NCBI GenBank assembly: GCA_902590535.1
Contig: CACIXF010000003.1
Coordinates: 84,018 to 148,017 of the forward strand
DNA from: an uncultured Pelagibacteraceae bacterium
Lineage (GTDB): Bacteria > Pseudomonadota > Alphaproteobacteria > Pelagibacterales > Pelagibacteraceae
Direction: 5' to 3'
DNA: 64,000 bases
Positions 9,835-19,673 of the stretch are shown one piece after another. Both the position numbers and the translations under genes were made by a program. The notes beneath the pieces are model-generated. The model was not told where the DNA came from. It saw nothing but the letters and a program-made list of their open reading frames with translations, and did not search any database. Numbering within the stretch: position 1 is the first letter of the stretch; every line of letters starts with the position of its first letter.

Positions 9835-10271
9835 TGACAAAAGTTCTCATCAAAAAGTTAGACCCTGCGGTTGAATTACCTGCTTACAAAACAGAAGGTG
9901 CATCAGGTATGGATTTGATGGCACTAGTAAAAAAACCCATTAATCTTAAACCAAACTCATCATGCTTAGTTCCAACAGGGCTTGCTGTTGCATTTTCAAG
10001 TGATTTCGAAATCCAAATAAGACCAAGATCCGGTTTAGCTGCAAAAAATAGTATAAGTGTTTTAAATACACCTGGAACTATTGATAGTGATTACAGGGGA
10101 GAAATAAAAGTAATTCTTTTTAATCACGGGAAAAATGATTTCTTGATAAATAATAAGGATAGAATAGCACAAATGATTTTAACTCCTGTAATTAAAATGG
10201 ATCTCGAGGAAACTGATGATCTACCGGAAACAATTAGAGGAGAAGGTGGGTTTGGCTCAACAGGAAAATGA
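9834..10271 (+). CDS. dut: dUTP diphosphatase
   Basis: GASGMDLMA, RPRSGLAAKNSISVLNTPGTIDSDYRGEIKV, GEGGFGSTGK dUTPase motifs. Confidence 0.97.
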   Translation: MTKVLIKKLDPAVELPAYKTEGASGMDLMALVKKPINLKPNSSCLVPTGLAVAFSSDFEIQIRPRSGLAAKNSISVLNTPGTIDSDYRGEIKVILFNHGKNDFLINNKDRIAQMILTPVIKMDLEETDDLPETIRGEGGFGSTGK

Positions 10272-11023
10272 GCAAAAATTTAAACAAAAAAGAAATAGAG
10301 AAATTCTCAAGGCAAATAATTCTTAAAAATATTGGGGCAGCAGGTCAAAAAAAAATTTTATCTTCAAAAGTCTTGATAGTTGGTATGGGTGGTCTAGGTT
10401 GCCCAGTGGCAGAATTTTTAACTAGATCGGGTATTGGTACACTTGGGATTGCAGATCATGATACTGTAAGTCTCTCTAATATCCATAGACAAAGCCTGTA
10501 TAATGAAAAAGATATAAATCAATCAAAAGTAAAGATTGCAAAAAAAAAATTAAATAAAATTAATTCAAAGACAAAAATAAATATTTTTAATTTAAAATTA
10601 AATAAAACTACATTTGAAAAAATTATAAAAAATTATGACTATATTGTTGATGGGACCGATAACTTTGAAAGTAAATTTTTAATAAATGATTTAAGTCTAA
10701 AATATAAAAAATTTCTAGTCACTGGTGCTATAAGTAAGTTTGATGGACACATTTTTACTTTTAATTTTACCAACAAAAAAGATCCTTGCTTGAGATGTTT
10801 TTATCAAGAAGAAACAATATCTGATGAAATTTTAAATTGTGAATATGAGGGAATTTTAGGAACCGTTGCAGGAATAATAGGTACATTACAAGCCAATGAA
10901 GTTTTAAAAAAAATATTAAATATTGGACGGAATTTAAATGGATATATTCTAATTCTAGATCTATTAAATTTAAATTTCAGAAAAGCAAAAATTAATAAAA
11001 GAAAAAAATGCTTATGCAACTGA
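10268..11023 (+). CDS. ThiF/MoeB/HesA-family E1-like adenylyltransferase
   Basis: GMGGLGCPVAEFLTRSGIGTLGIADHDTVSLSNIHRQ, DGTDNFESKFLINDLSL. Confidence 0.9.
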   Translation: MSKNLNKKEIEKFSRQIILKNIGAAGQKKILSSKVLIVGMGGLGCPVAEFLTRSGIGTLGIADHDTVSLSNIHRQSLYNEKDINQSKVKIAKKKLNKINSKTKINIFNLKLNKTTFEKIIKNYDYIVDGTDNFESKFLINDLSLKYKKFLVTGAISKFDGHIFTFNFTNKKDPCLRCFYQEETISDEILNCEYEGILGTVAGIIGTLQANEVLKKILNIGRNLNGYILILDLLNLNFRKAKINKRKKCLCN

Positions 11024-11463
11024 TAATAAAAAAAATTTATATAGTATTTTTTTTGTTATTTTTTACTCACATTTCGTTTGCTAATGAAATTTTTGTCTCT
11101 CTTAAAAAAAATAAAGTAAATGTTCGTTACGGACCAAGTTTTGAGTCTGATATTAAATACGTTTATAAAAAAATAAATCTTCCATTAAAACAAATCGATA
11201 AAAAAGAGAATTTCAGGCGAATTATAGATTTAAAAAATAACAGTGGGTGGATTCATATCTCTCAATTAAAAAAAAGTAATTCTGTAATAGTTACGAAAGA
11301 TAAAGTTTTATTTAAAAAACCTACATCTTTTGCTAAACCAATTGCTCAAATAAAAGAGGGAAGATTATTAATTGTAGAAAAATGTGAACAAAATTGGTGT
11401 AAAATTACATCAGAAAAATTTGAAGGTTGGATTAAAACAGATAATATTTGGGGACTAAATTAA
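11008..11463 (+). CDS. SH3-domain secreted protein
   Basis: Signal-peptide-like N-terminus; repeated SH3-like segments (KVNVRYGPSFESDIKYVY, GWIHISQLKK, EGWIKTDNIWG). Confidence 0.8.
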   Translation: MLMQLIIKKIYIVFFLLFFTHISFANEIFVSLKKNKVNVRYGPSFESDIKYVYKKINLPLKQIDKKENFRRIIDLKNNSGWIHISQLKKSNSVIVTKDKVLFKKPTSFAKPIAQIKEGRLLIVEKCEQNWCKITSEKFEGWIKTDNIWGLN

Positions 11464-12059
11464 CTAAAATCAGTAGATAAAGAGGCTATATTTTCTTTAG
11501 ATAATTTTGTGCTATGAGAATACTCTTTATGATCAATTCCAAGCTCAATTTCTGAGCTATTAGATTGAAATTTTCCTATTTGATCATCAGTAAAATTAAA
11601 ATGAATAAACTGTACTGATGAAGCTTTTCCTTCAGAAGAAGTTCTATCAACATCTTCTTCGGGAACTGCTTTAATTATCTCACCATTTATTTTCATAAAT
11701 ACTGTTTCTTCTATTCCACCAACTTTTCCGAGAAACGCAGCCCTTGAGATAGGATTATCTATTTCAAACATTAAAGTTGCTGTTAGTTCTTTGCCTTTAG
11801 GTATTAAAGGATTGTACGCAGATAACTCATCCTGAAGTTGCTCATCACCACCTTTTTCAATGTATAGCATTTCTTGTACTTGAGCTAACATTGTTTCATA
11901 ACTTTCAAAATAAAAAGTAGCATAAGGCCCTAAAGCAACTCTTCTATTTTTTTTATAATCAACAATACTTTTTCTTAATTCACGTCTCTTTTCTATATAA
12001 ACATCTAAAGGCATGATGTCTTCTTTTTGAATTTCTCTTTTTTCTCTAGGCATGATCAT
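11460..12059 (-). CDS. DUF3501 family protein
   Basis: Gene context (downstream of a rubrerythrin and a CCG-type iron-sulfur protein) and sequence character (RRVALGPYATFYFESYETMLAQVQEMLYIEKG) match DUF3501; overlaps upstream CDS by 4 bp. Confidence 0.75.
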   Translation of the reverse strand: MIMPREKREIQKEDIMPLDVYIEKRRELRKSIVDYKKNRRVALGPYATFYFESYETMLAQVQEMLYIEKGGDEQLQDELSAYNPLIPKGKELTATLMFEIDNPISRAAFLGKVGGIEETVFMKINGEIIKAVPEEDVDRTSSEGKASSVQFIHFNFTDDQIGKFQSNSSEIELGIDHKEYSHSTKLSKENIASLSTDFS

Positions 12060-13387
12060 AAGTTATAACTTTTTGCCATCAATTCGATAGGGTGTAGTGC
12101 CTCATCATTAGATATATTTGTATCAACTTCTAACTGTTTTAAATGTTTACCAGCTAAGGGACAATCAGAAGCCATATACTTATTATTTTTAGTTTTTATT
12201 TGTCTAGCTGTAGGTCTTCCAACTTTATTTGCTAAATCATGAGTTTCTTTCATTACTCCAAAAGTTCCTCCATGACCTGCACATCTTTCAACTACATCAA
12301 TTTTAACGTTTGGTATAAATTTTAACATATCTCTTGCTTTGATACCCATATTCTGTGCTCTAGCATGACAAGCATGATGCACAGTTACTCCTCCATCAAT
12401 CTCATTTAATCCTTCTGCTAATCCCTCATTGTTTGCAATGTCCACAACATACTCATCAATATCCATAACATTTGAAGATAATTTTTTTATTTTTTCATCG
12501 TTTGGTAATAACAAGGGCCATTCGAATTTTAACATCAATCCACAACTAGCTGTTAAGGTTACTACTTTATATCCTTTATCAATCCATTCGATTAAATCCT
12601 TAGAAACTTTTTTTGCTTGTTCAACAACTTTTGGCAGATCTGCTTGCTCTAAAAATGGCATCCCACAACAACCAGGATAAGCTTCTTGAACCTCTACACC
12701 ATTTTTTTTCAAAACTTTTAATGCAGCAACACCCGTATTTTTTTTATTAAAATTTACAAAACAAGTTGAATAAATAACTACTTTTCTATCTTTAGAAGGT
12801 GTTTGATAATTTATCTTATCTCTATTTTTTTTGAAAAAATTAGAAAAAGTTTCTGAGTTATATTTTGGTAACTGAACTCTTTTATCTATTCCAGTAATTA
12901 ATTCTAAGATTTTTCTAATTAATTTATTTTTAATATTTGATGCCCAGTTAACTATTTTAGAGAACATGACACCAATTTTAGCGTTTCGGTCTATTTGAGC
13001 TAATTGTGTTGGTACGCTTGATAATTTACCTAATTTTTTTTGAGCTGTTCTATATCGCAGCATTAAATGTGGAAAATCTAAATCAAAATCATGAGGTGGA
13101 ACATATGGGCATTTAGTCATAAAACACATATCACACAATGTACATGCATCAACTACAGGGGCAAATTGATCGCTAGATAAGCTTTCAACATCTTCATTTT
13201 TAGATTCATCAATCATGTCAAATAGCTTTGGGAAAGAGTCGCAAAGATTAAAACATCTCCTGCATCCATGACAAATATCAAACACTCTTCTCATTTCAGC
13301 GTCTAACTTTTCAGGATTTAAAAAATCAGGATGCTCAAAATCTATAGGGTGTCTTATAGGTGCACCTAAACTTCCTTCTTTGCTCAT
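12056..13387 (-). CDS. 4Fe-4S / CCG-domain protein (GlpC/HdrD-like)
   Basis: Two ferredoxin-type clusters (CHGCRRCFNLCDSFP; CTLCDMCFMTKCPYVPP) and CCG-type motifs (YPGCCGMPFLEQ; VERCAGHGGTFG; SDCPLAGK). Confidence 0.88.
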   Translation of the reverse strand: MSKEGSLGAPIRHPIDFEHPDFLNPEKLDAEMRRVFDICHGCRRCFNLCDSFPKLFDMIDESKNEDVESLSSDQFAPVVDACTLCDMCFMTKCPYVPPHDFDLDFPHLMLRYRTAQKKLGKLSSVPTQLAQIDRNAKIGVMFSKIVNWASNIKNKLIRKILELITGIDKRVQLPKYNSETFSNFFKKNRDKINYQTPSKDRKVVIYSTCFVNFNKKNTGVAALKVLKKNGVEVQEAYPGCCGMPFLEQADLPKVVEQAKKVSKDLIEWIDKGYKVVTLTASCGLMLKFEWPLLLPNDEKIKKLSSNVMDIDEYVVDIANNEGLAEGLNEIDGGVTVHHACHARAQNMGIKARDMLKFIPNVKIDVVERCAGHGGTFGVMKETHDLANKVGRPTARQIKTKNNKYMASDCPLAGKHLKQLEVDTNISNDEALHPIELMAKSYNL

Positions 13388-13420
13388 ATAATTAAGTTTT
13401 TTGAAATTCGAATTTTTTTT

Positions 13421-13441
13421 AGTGGGCGGCTAACGCCCACT
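13421..13441. other. Perfect 8-bp GC-rich stem-loop AGTGGGCG-GCTAA-CGCCCACT
   Basis: Inverted repeat between rubrerythrin and the CCG Fe-S CDS; no U-tract follows it on the transcribed (minus) strand. Confidence 0.8.
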
Positions 13442-13452
13442 AAGAAATTTGA

Positions 13453-13869
13453 TTAGCTAATAGACTCTAAAGTTTTTTGAAATTTACCAGCGTGTGATTT
13501 TTCAGCTTTAGCTAAAGTTTCAAACCAGTCAGCAATTTCTTCAAAGCCTTCTTCTCTAGCTGTTTTAGCCATACCAGGGTACATATCGGTATACTCATGA
13601 GTTTCGCCTTGTACTGCCGAAGCTAAATTTGCTTTTGTTTCACCAATTGGCATACCAGTTCCTGGATCACCAACTTCTTCTAGATACTCCAAATGACCAT
13701 GTGCATGACCAGTTTCACCTTCGGCTGTTGATCTAAAAACTGCAGCTACATCATTGTAACCTTCTATGTCAGCTTTTTGTGCGAAATAAAGATATCTTCT
13801 GTTTGCTTGACTTTCACCAGCAAACGCTTCTTTTAAATTTTCTTCTGTTTTACTTCCTTTTAAAGACAT
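13453..13869 (-). CDS. Rubrerythrin (ferritin-like diiron domain only; no Cys, no rubredoxin domain)
   Basis: [47 protein letters not shown]-rich diiron helices; sequence contains no cysteine. Confidence 0.93.
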   Translation of the reverse strand: MSLKGSKTEENLKEAFAGESQANRRYLYFAQKADIEGYNDVAAVFRSTAEGETGHAHGHLEYLEEVGDPGTGMPIGETKANLASAVQGETHEYTDMYPGMAKTAREEGFEEIADWFETLAKAEKSHAGKFQKTLESIS

Positions 13870-13927
13870 TTTTTCTCCTTTTTAATGTTACCAAACCATA
13901 TAATGCATATTGATAGTATGTCAATAG

Positions 13928-13944
13928 TTTAGAATTATTATAAT
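13928..13944 (-). promoter_or_regulatory. Candidate Irr box (ICE-like) upstream of rubrerythrin: TTTAGAA-TTA-TTATAAT
   Basis: Near-palindrome close to TTTAGAA-N3-TTCTAAA; about 60-75 bp upstream of the rubrerythrin start codon. Confidence 0.45.
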
Positions 13945-13973
13945 GTAGATTTTAAGTGTATGATTTAATTAAA

Positions 13974-14402
13974 TTATTTTTGAGTTTGATTATCACTCGC
14001 AACTCTAACCAACACTTCAACAGAATTTATTTTTTTTCCTGTAATATTTTTTCTAATATTTATTTTGTCTATATCGCTCTCATCGCAATCAATTAGCTCA
14101 TGCGTATCTTCATCAAAAAAATGATGATGTGCTGATGTGTTTGTATCAAAATAACTTTTGTGACTATCGATTGAAATTTCTTTTAAATATCCTTTTTTTT
14201 CAAATGCATGAACTGTGTTATAAACTGTGGCTAGAGATATCTTTTCATTCATTTTTTCAGATATCATTTTAACAAGATCATTAATTGTGAAATGGAAAGT
14301 TTTTTCTCTATTATACAAAACTTCACACATTTTTATTCTTTGTTTGGTAGGTCTAAGCCCAACTTCTCTTAATTTTTCAATAAAATTGCAGTTTTTTGGC
14401 AT
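13974..14402 (-). CDS. irr: Fur-family transcriptional regulator, Irr-like iron response regulator
   Basis: Fur-family fold (LRPTKQRIKMCEVLYN, SLATVYNTVHAFEKKGYLKEI) with Irr-like AHHHFFDEDTHELIDCDE; adjacent to fabA as in many alphaproteobacteria. Confidence 0.85.
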   Translation of the reverse strand: MPKNCNFIEKLREVGLRPTKQRIKMCEVLYNREKTFHFTINDLVKMISEKMNEKISLATVYNTVHAFEKKGYLKEISIDSHKSYFDTNTSAHHHFFDEDTHELIDCDESDIDKINIRKNITGKKINSVEVLVRVASDNQTQK

Positions 14403-14407
14403 TGTTT

Positions 14408-14424
14408 TTTATAATTATTCTAAA
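14408..14424. promoter_or_regulatory. Candidate Irr box: TTTATAA-TTA-TTCTAAA between irr and fabA
   Basis: Near-palindrome with one mismatch to TTTAGAA-N3-TTCTAAA; 5 bp upstream of the irr start codon and about 70 bp upstream of fabA. Confidence 0.5.
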
Positions 14425-14493
14425 GTATGAATAAATATATAGTGTTTTATTATATTATATTAGGATTAAATCAAGTATTAAGGGTGCTCGAAT

Positions 14494-14994
14494 ATGAAAA
14501 AAAACTCATACTCCTATGATGATCTAATAACTTGTGGGAATGGTGATCTTTTTGGTCCTGGTAATGCAAAATTACCACTCCCGCCAATGCTTATGTTTGA
14601 CAGAATAACTGAAATCAATGAAAATAATGGTACATTTAATAAGGGCTCTTTAAAAGCTGAATTAGATATTAAAGATGATCTTTGGTTTTTTGATTGTCAT
14701 TTTAAAAAAGATCCGGTTATGCCAGGATGCTTAGGTTTAGATGCAATGTGGCAACTGGTAGGATTTTTTCTAGGTTGGCTAGGAAATCCTGGAAAAGGAA
14801 GAGCTTTAGGAGTTGGTACTGTAAAATTTACTGGCGAAGTTTTACAGAGTGTAAAAAATGTAAGATATGAAATAGATATGAAGAAAATTATGTCTCCTGG
14901 GGGAACAACCGTTGGACTTGCAAATGGAATTGTTTTTGCAGATAATAAAAAAATATATTCAGCTGAAAGTTTAAAAGTAGGGTTATTTAAATAA
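14494..14994 (+). CDS. fabA: 3-hydroxydecanoyl-ACP dehydratase/isomerase
   Basis: [46 protein letters not shown]. Confidence 0.97.
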   Translation: MKKNSYSYDDLITCGNGDLFGPGNAKLPLPPMLMFDRITEINENNGTFNKGSLKAELDIKDDLWFFDCHFKKDPVMPGCLGLDAMWQLVGFFLGWLGNPGKGRALGVGTVKFTGEVLQSVKNVRYEIDMKKIMSPGGTTVGLANGIVFADNKKIYSAESLKVGLFK

Positions 14995-16205
14995 TGAGAA
15001 GAGTGGTTATTACAGGTTTAGGAGTTGTCTCTTGTTTAGGAAACAATCAAGAAGAAGTTCATCAGTCTTTATTAAATTCAAAATCAGGAATCTCTTTTGC
15101 AGAAGAATACAAAGAGCATAATTTAAAAAGTCATGTTCATGGTAAACCAAATATTAAACTAGAGGATCATATAGATAGAAAAACAATAAGATTTATGGGT
15201 TCAGGTTCAGCTTATAATTATATAGCTATGAAGGAGGCTATTGAAGATTCAGGGTTAGAAGAAAATGAAGTGAGTAATTTTAAAACTGGGATTGTAATGG
15301 GTTCCGGTGGCCCATCAATTGAAAACGTAATACTTGCAGCAGACAAAACTAGAGCTAAAACTCCAAAACTAATGGGGCCCTTTATTGTTCCAAGAACAAT
15401 GGCTAGTACTGCCTCAGCAACACTTGCAGTACCATTTAAAATTAAAGGAACCAACTACACTATGAGTTCTGCATGTGCAACAAGTGGACACTGTATTGGT
15501 AATTCAATGGAATTAATTCAAATGGGCAAACAAGATGTTGTTTTTGCAGGTGGAAGTGAAGAAGTTCATTGGGCAATGACGGCAATGTTTGATGCAATGA
15601 CTGCTTTATCATCAAAATATAATAATGCACCTGAAACAGCATCAAGAGCATATGACAAAACAAGAGATGGTTTTGTAATTGCAGGTGGTGCAGGTGTGCT
15701 AGTGCTTGAAGAATACGAACATGCTAAAGCGAGAGGTGCTAAAATATACGCAGAATTAACTGGTTATGGAGCAACTTCAGATGGATACGATATGGTAGCT
15801 CCATCTGGTGAAGGAGCTGTAAGATGTATGCAAATGGCAATGTCTACTGCTAAAAATAAAATTGATTATATTAATACTCATGGAACTTCTACTCCAGTTG
15901 GAGATATTACAGAACTAAATGCTGTTAAAAATACTTTTGGAGACAATATTCCAAAAATTAGTTCAACAAAATCTTTATCAGGACATCCACTAGGTGCTGC
16001 TTCGGTTCATGAAGCAATCTATTGTTTAATAATGATGAAAAATAATTTCATTGCTGGCTCTGCAAACATTAGTGAGATGGATGAAGAAGCTAAAAAATTT
16101 CCAATAGTTTCAAAAACTGAAACTAGTGCAACTTTAAATACAGTAATGTCTAATAGTTTTGGTTTCGGTGGAACTAACGCTGCTTTAATTTTTGAAAAGG
16201 TTTAA
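14994..16205 (+). CDS. fabB: Beta-ketoacyl-ACP synthase I
   Basis: [30 protein letters not shown] active-site Cys, [23 protein letters not shown]. Confidence 0.97.
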   Translation: MRRVVITGLGVVSCLGNNQEEVHQSLLNSKSGISFAEEYKEHNLKSHVHGKPNIKLEDHIDRKTIRFMGSGSAYNYIAMKEAIEDSGLEENEVSNFKTGIVMGSGGPSIENVILAADKTRAKTPKLMGPFIVPRTMASTASATLAVPFKIKGTNYTMSSACATSGHCIGNSMELIQMGKQDVVFAGGSEEVHWAMTAMFDAMTALSSKYNNAPETASRAYDKTRDGFVIAGGAGVLVLEEYEHAKARGAKIYAELTGYGATSDGYDMVAPSGEGAVRCMQMAMSTAKNKIDYINTHGTSTPVGDITELNAVKNTFGDNIPKISSTKSLSGHPLGAASVHEAIYCLIMMKNNFIAGSANISEMDEEAKKFPIVSKTETSATLNTVMSNSFGFGGTNAALIFEKV

Positions 16206-16208
16206 ACT

Positions 16209-16994
16209 ATGAGTTTGATGAAAGGTAAAAAAGGATTAATCATGGGAGTTGCCAATGAAAGATCTATTGCTTGGGGCATCTCACAAAAACTTGCAGAAGC
16301 TGGAGCTGAACTTGCGTTCACTTATTTAGGTGATGCCTTGAAGAAAAGAGTTGTTCCTTTAGCTGAAAAGTTAAATTCAAAAGTAACATTCAGCTGCGAT
16401 GTTGAAAAAAAAGAGGACGTAATAAAATTATTTGAAGATGTTAAATCACAATGGGGTGAAATTGATTTTGTAGTTCATGCAATTGCATTTTCAGATAAAT
16501 CAGAATTATCTGGTGAGTATTTAGATACAACTAGAGAAAACTTTTTAAGAAGCATGTTAATTTCATGTTTCTCATTTACAGAAGTTGCAAAAGAAGCCTC
16601 TAAAGTAATGAAAGAAGGTGGAAGTTTAATTACCTTAAGCTACGAGGCAAATAAAGCTATTCCAAATTATAATGTAATGGGTGTCTGTAAGGCTGCTTTA
16701 GAATCTAGTGTTAAGTATCTTGCAAGGGATCTGGGCGCTAGGGGCATGAGAGTAAATGCAATAAGTGCAGGTCCTATTAAAACATTGGCTGCATCAGCCA
16801 TTGGAGATGCAAAATTCCTATATAAATGGAATGAAGACCATTCTTTCCTTAAGAGAAATGTAGATATCCATGATGTTGGAAATTCAGCATTATATCTACT
16901 AAGTGACCTTGCAAATGGTGTTACAGGTGAAATTCACTATGTAGATGCTGGATATAACAAGGTTGGAATGCCAGATCCTAAAAATATAACCTAA
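16209..16994 (+). CDS. fabI: Enoyl-ACP reductase (NADH)
   Basis: KGLIMGVANERSIAWGISQ, LSYEANKAIPNYNVMGVCKAALE, AGPIKTLAASAI. Confidence 0.97.
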   Translation: MSLMKGKKGLIMGVANERSIAWGISQKLAEAGAELAFTYLGDALKKRVVPLAEKLNSKVTFSCDVEKKEDVIKLFEDVKSQWGEIDFVVHAIAFSDKSELSGEYLDTTRENFLRSMLISCFSFTEVAKEASKVMKEGGSLITLSYEANKAIPNYNVMGVCKAALESSVKYLARDLGARGMRVNAISAGPIKTLAASAIGDAKFLYKWNEDHSFLKRNVDIHDVGNSALYLLSDLANGVTGEIHYVDAGYNKVGMPDPKNIT

Positions 16995-17021
16995 AATTTA
17001 GTTAAATTTAGTTAAAAATAT

Positions 17022-17228
17022 ATGAAGGGATACAGATTTATTACTGATGATGATACAGCAAGATTTTGTAATCGAGTAACTGAGGCATTATCGAATGGAT
17101 GGAAATTATATGGTGAACCCAAAATGACATTTGATAAAAAACGAGGAATAATGCGTTGTGGCCAAGCAGTTATAAAAAATGTTCCAAATAAAAAATACTC
17201 AAAAAAAATAAATTTATCTTCAATATAA
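17022..17228 (+). CDS. DUF1737-like small protein
   Basis: 68-aa protein (YRFITDDDTARFCNRVTEALSNGWKLYGEPKMTF...) resembling DUF1737; on + strand before a terminator. Confidence 0.7.
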   Translation: MKGYRFITDDDTARFCNRVTEALSNGWKLYGEPKMTFDKKRGIMRCGQAVIKNVPNKKYSKKINLSSI

Positions 17229-17259
17229 AAACCCCCTAGAACTCTCATTCCAGGGGTTT
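17229..17259. terminator. Bidirectional rho-independent terminator candidate
   Basis: AAACCCCCTAGAA-CTCTCA-TTCCAGGGGTTT imperfect stem-loop between convergent DUF1737 gene and pnp. Confidence 0.75.
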
Positions 17260-17282
17260 AAAATTTAAATTTAAGTTATAGA

Positions 17283-19355
17283 TTATTCACCAGCTTGTTT
17301 CATAGAAAGTTTAACTTTACCTCTATCGAAACCAATCACTTTAACTTTAACTTCATCACCTTCTTTGACAACGTCAGTAACTTTAGCTACTCTTTTATCT
17401 GCTAGTTCTGAGATATGAACTAGTCCATCTTGTTTTCCTAAGAAATTAACAAATGCACCAAACTCCATAATTTTCATTACTTTACCTGAATAAATTTTGT
17501 TTAATTCAGCTTTTGCAGTGATATCTTTAATCATTTGCATTGCGATGTTTCTAGACTCTTCATCTGGAGCAGCAACTGTTACCACACCTTCGTCATTTAC
17601 ATCTACTTTCGCACCTGATTTTTCAACTATCTCTCTGATTGTTGCACCACCTTTTCCAATTACGGCAGCAATGTCTTTTTTATCTACATTGACTTGTTCC
17701 ATTTTTGGAGTGTGTTTTCCAACATCAGATCTTGAAGCTGATAATGCTTTATTCATTTCACCTAAAATGTGAACTCTTCCATCTTTAGCTTGGCTTAACG
17801 CCTGCTCCATAATTTCAAATGTAATACCTGTAATTTTGATATCCATTTGAAGAGAGGTAATTCCATCTTTAGTTCCTGCAACTTTAAAGTCCATATCACC
17901 TAAGTGATCTTCATCACCTAAAATGTCTGATAAAACACTAAAATCATCACCTTCTTTAATTAAACCCATTGCAATACCTGCAACTGGCTCCTTAATGGGT
18001 ACCCCTGCATCCATTAATGCTAAAGATGTTCCACAAACAGTAGCCATCGAAGAAGAACCATTGGACTCTGTGATCTCAGATACTACTCTAAAAGTATATG
18101 GAAATGCTTCTTTTGTAGGTAATGAAGAATTAATTGCTCTCCAAGCTAATTTACCATGTCCGATTTCTCTTCTACCTGTTCCAATTCTTCCTGTTTCTCC
18201 AACTGAAAAAGGAGGGAAATTATAGTGAAGCATAAATCGTTCTCTTTGAAGCCCATCTAAGCTTTCAATTCTTTGTTCATCATCAGATGTTCCTAAAGTT
18301 GCAACAACAATTGCTTGGGTTTCACCTCTAGTAAATAATGCAGAACCATGGGCTCTTGGTAGAACACCAACTTCACATTCGATAGGTCTTACATCTGATA
18401 ATCCGCGACCATCAATTCTATTTTTGTTTTTAAGAATATCAGTTCTAACAATTGATTTTTCAAGATTTTTTAACTGACTATTAACATCTAGATCAGTATA
18501 ATTTTCATCCTCCTCATAAAGCTTTTTGGCTTTATCGGTAATCTCTGAAATTTGATTTGATCTATCTTGTTTATCTCTTGTTGCAAAAGCTTTCTTAAGA
18601 TCTTCCGTAAAAGTTTCTTCTAATTTTTTCTTAACTTCCGATAGATCTTTCTTTTCAACAGTCCACTCAGGTTTTCTACATTCTTTTGCAAGCTCCTCGA
18701 TCATTTCAATTACTGGAACAAAGCCTTCATGCCCAAATTTAACTGCACTTAACATTTCTTCTTCTGTTAAACCATTAGCTTCAGATTCAACCATAAGCAC
18801 AGCATCTTTTGTACCTGCTACAACCAAATCTAATTTTGATTTTTCTAAATCTACTTTAGAGGGATTTAGAACATATTTACCATCAATAAATCCAACTCTT
18901 GAAGCTCCTACAGGTCCCATGAATGGCATTCCTGATATTGCTAATGCAGCTGATGATGCAGTGATTGATAAAATATCTGGTTCATTTTCTTTATCGTATG
19001 AAATTACTGTTGGTAATAACTGTACTTCGTTTTTAAATTCATCAGGAAACAAAGGTCTGATTGGTCTATCAATTAATCTAGAGATTAATGTTTCACTTTC
19101 AGTTGGTCTTGCTTCTCTTTTAAAATACCCACCTGGAATTTTTCCAGCTGCATAATATTTTTCTTGGTAATTTACAGATAATGGAAAGTAATCCATATCA
19201 GGATTTACTTTTTTTGCTCCTACTACTGTTGCTAGTACGACTGTCTCTCCGCATTTTGCAATTATTGCACCGTCTGCCTGTCTTGCTACTTTACCTGTTT
19301 CTAAACTTATCTTCTTTCCCGCTATTTCAATTTCCTTCTTGTATACTTTAAACAT
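17283..19355 (-). CDS. pnp: Polyribonucleotide nucleotidyltransferase
   Basis: 690 aa; RNase PH domains, KH ([25 protein letters not shown]) and S1 domains ([15 protein letters not shown]). Confidence 0.98.
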   Translation of the reverse strand: MFKVYKKEIEIAGKKISLETGKVARQADGAIIAKCGETVVLATVVGAKKVNPDMDYFPLSVNYQEKYYAAGKIPGGYFKREARPTESETLISRLIDRPIRPLFPDEFKNEVQLLPTVISYDKENEPDILSITASSAALAISGMPFMGPVGASRVGFIDGKYVLNPSKVDLEKSKLDLVVAGTKDAVLMVESEANGLTEEEMLSAVKFGHEGFVPVIEMIEELAKECRKPEWTVEKKDLSEVKKKLEETFTEDLKKAFATRDKQDRSNQISEITDKAKKLYEEDENYTDLDVNSQLKNLEKSIVRTDILKNKNRIDGRGLSDVRPIECEVGVLPRAHGSALFTRGETQAIVVATLGTSDDEQRIESLDGLQRERFMLHYNFPPFSVGETGRIGTGRREIGHGKLAWRAINSSLPTKEAFPYTFRVVSEITESNGSSSMATVCGTSLALMDAGVPIKEPVAGIAMGLIKEGDDFSVLSDILGDEDHLGDMDFKVAGTKDGITSLQMDIKITGITFEIMEQALSQAKDGRVHILGEMNKALSASRSDVGKHTPKMEQVNVDKKDIAAVIGKGGATIREIVEKSGAKVDVNDEGVVTVAAPDEESRNIAMQMIKDITAKAELNKIYSGKVMKIMEFGAFVNFLGKQDGLVHISELADKRVAKVTDVVKEGDEVKVKVIGFDRGKVKLSMKQAGE

Positions 19356-19412
19356 TTCATTTCCATTTCGTTACGTTCGTTTCGTTCCATTCCGTTCTAT
19401 CTATCTTGATTT

Positions 19413-19661
19413 CTATTTTCTTAAATTCAATTTCGACAGTACATTTTTGTAAGAATCCATTTTGTTTTTCTTTAGGTATTCTAACAATTTCTTTCTTCTA
19501 TTTACCGCTCTCAACAATCCAACAGATGAATGCTTATCTTTCTTGAATTGCTTAATATGTTTAGAGAGAGTTTCAATTTTCTCTGTTAGCAAAGCGATCT
19601 GTATCTCTGAAGATCCAGTATCTTTATCGTGCATTGCTAATTCTTGTGCCTTTTTGTTCAT
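19413..19661 (-). CDS. rpsO: 30S ribosomal protein S15
   Basis: HDKDTGSSEIQIALLTEKIETLSKHIKQFKKDKHSSVGLLRAVNRRKKLLEYLKK. Confidence 0.97.
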   Translation of the reverse strand: MNKKAQELAMHDKDTGSSEIQIALLTEKIETLSKHIKQFKKDKHSSVGLLRAVNRRKKLLEYLKKNKMDSYKNVLSKLNLRK

Positions 19662-19673
19662 GCCTCTTTCTTC

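Noticed and set aside
16993-17015. Tandem AATTTAGTTA duplication between fabI and the DUF1737 gene
   Set aside because: Short two-copy AT-rich repeat; no evidence of function.
17497-19155. + strand ORFs 17497-17772, 17923-18225, 18919-19155 antisense to pnp
   Set aside because: Shadow ORFs opposite a well-supported conserved gene; no recognisable domain.
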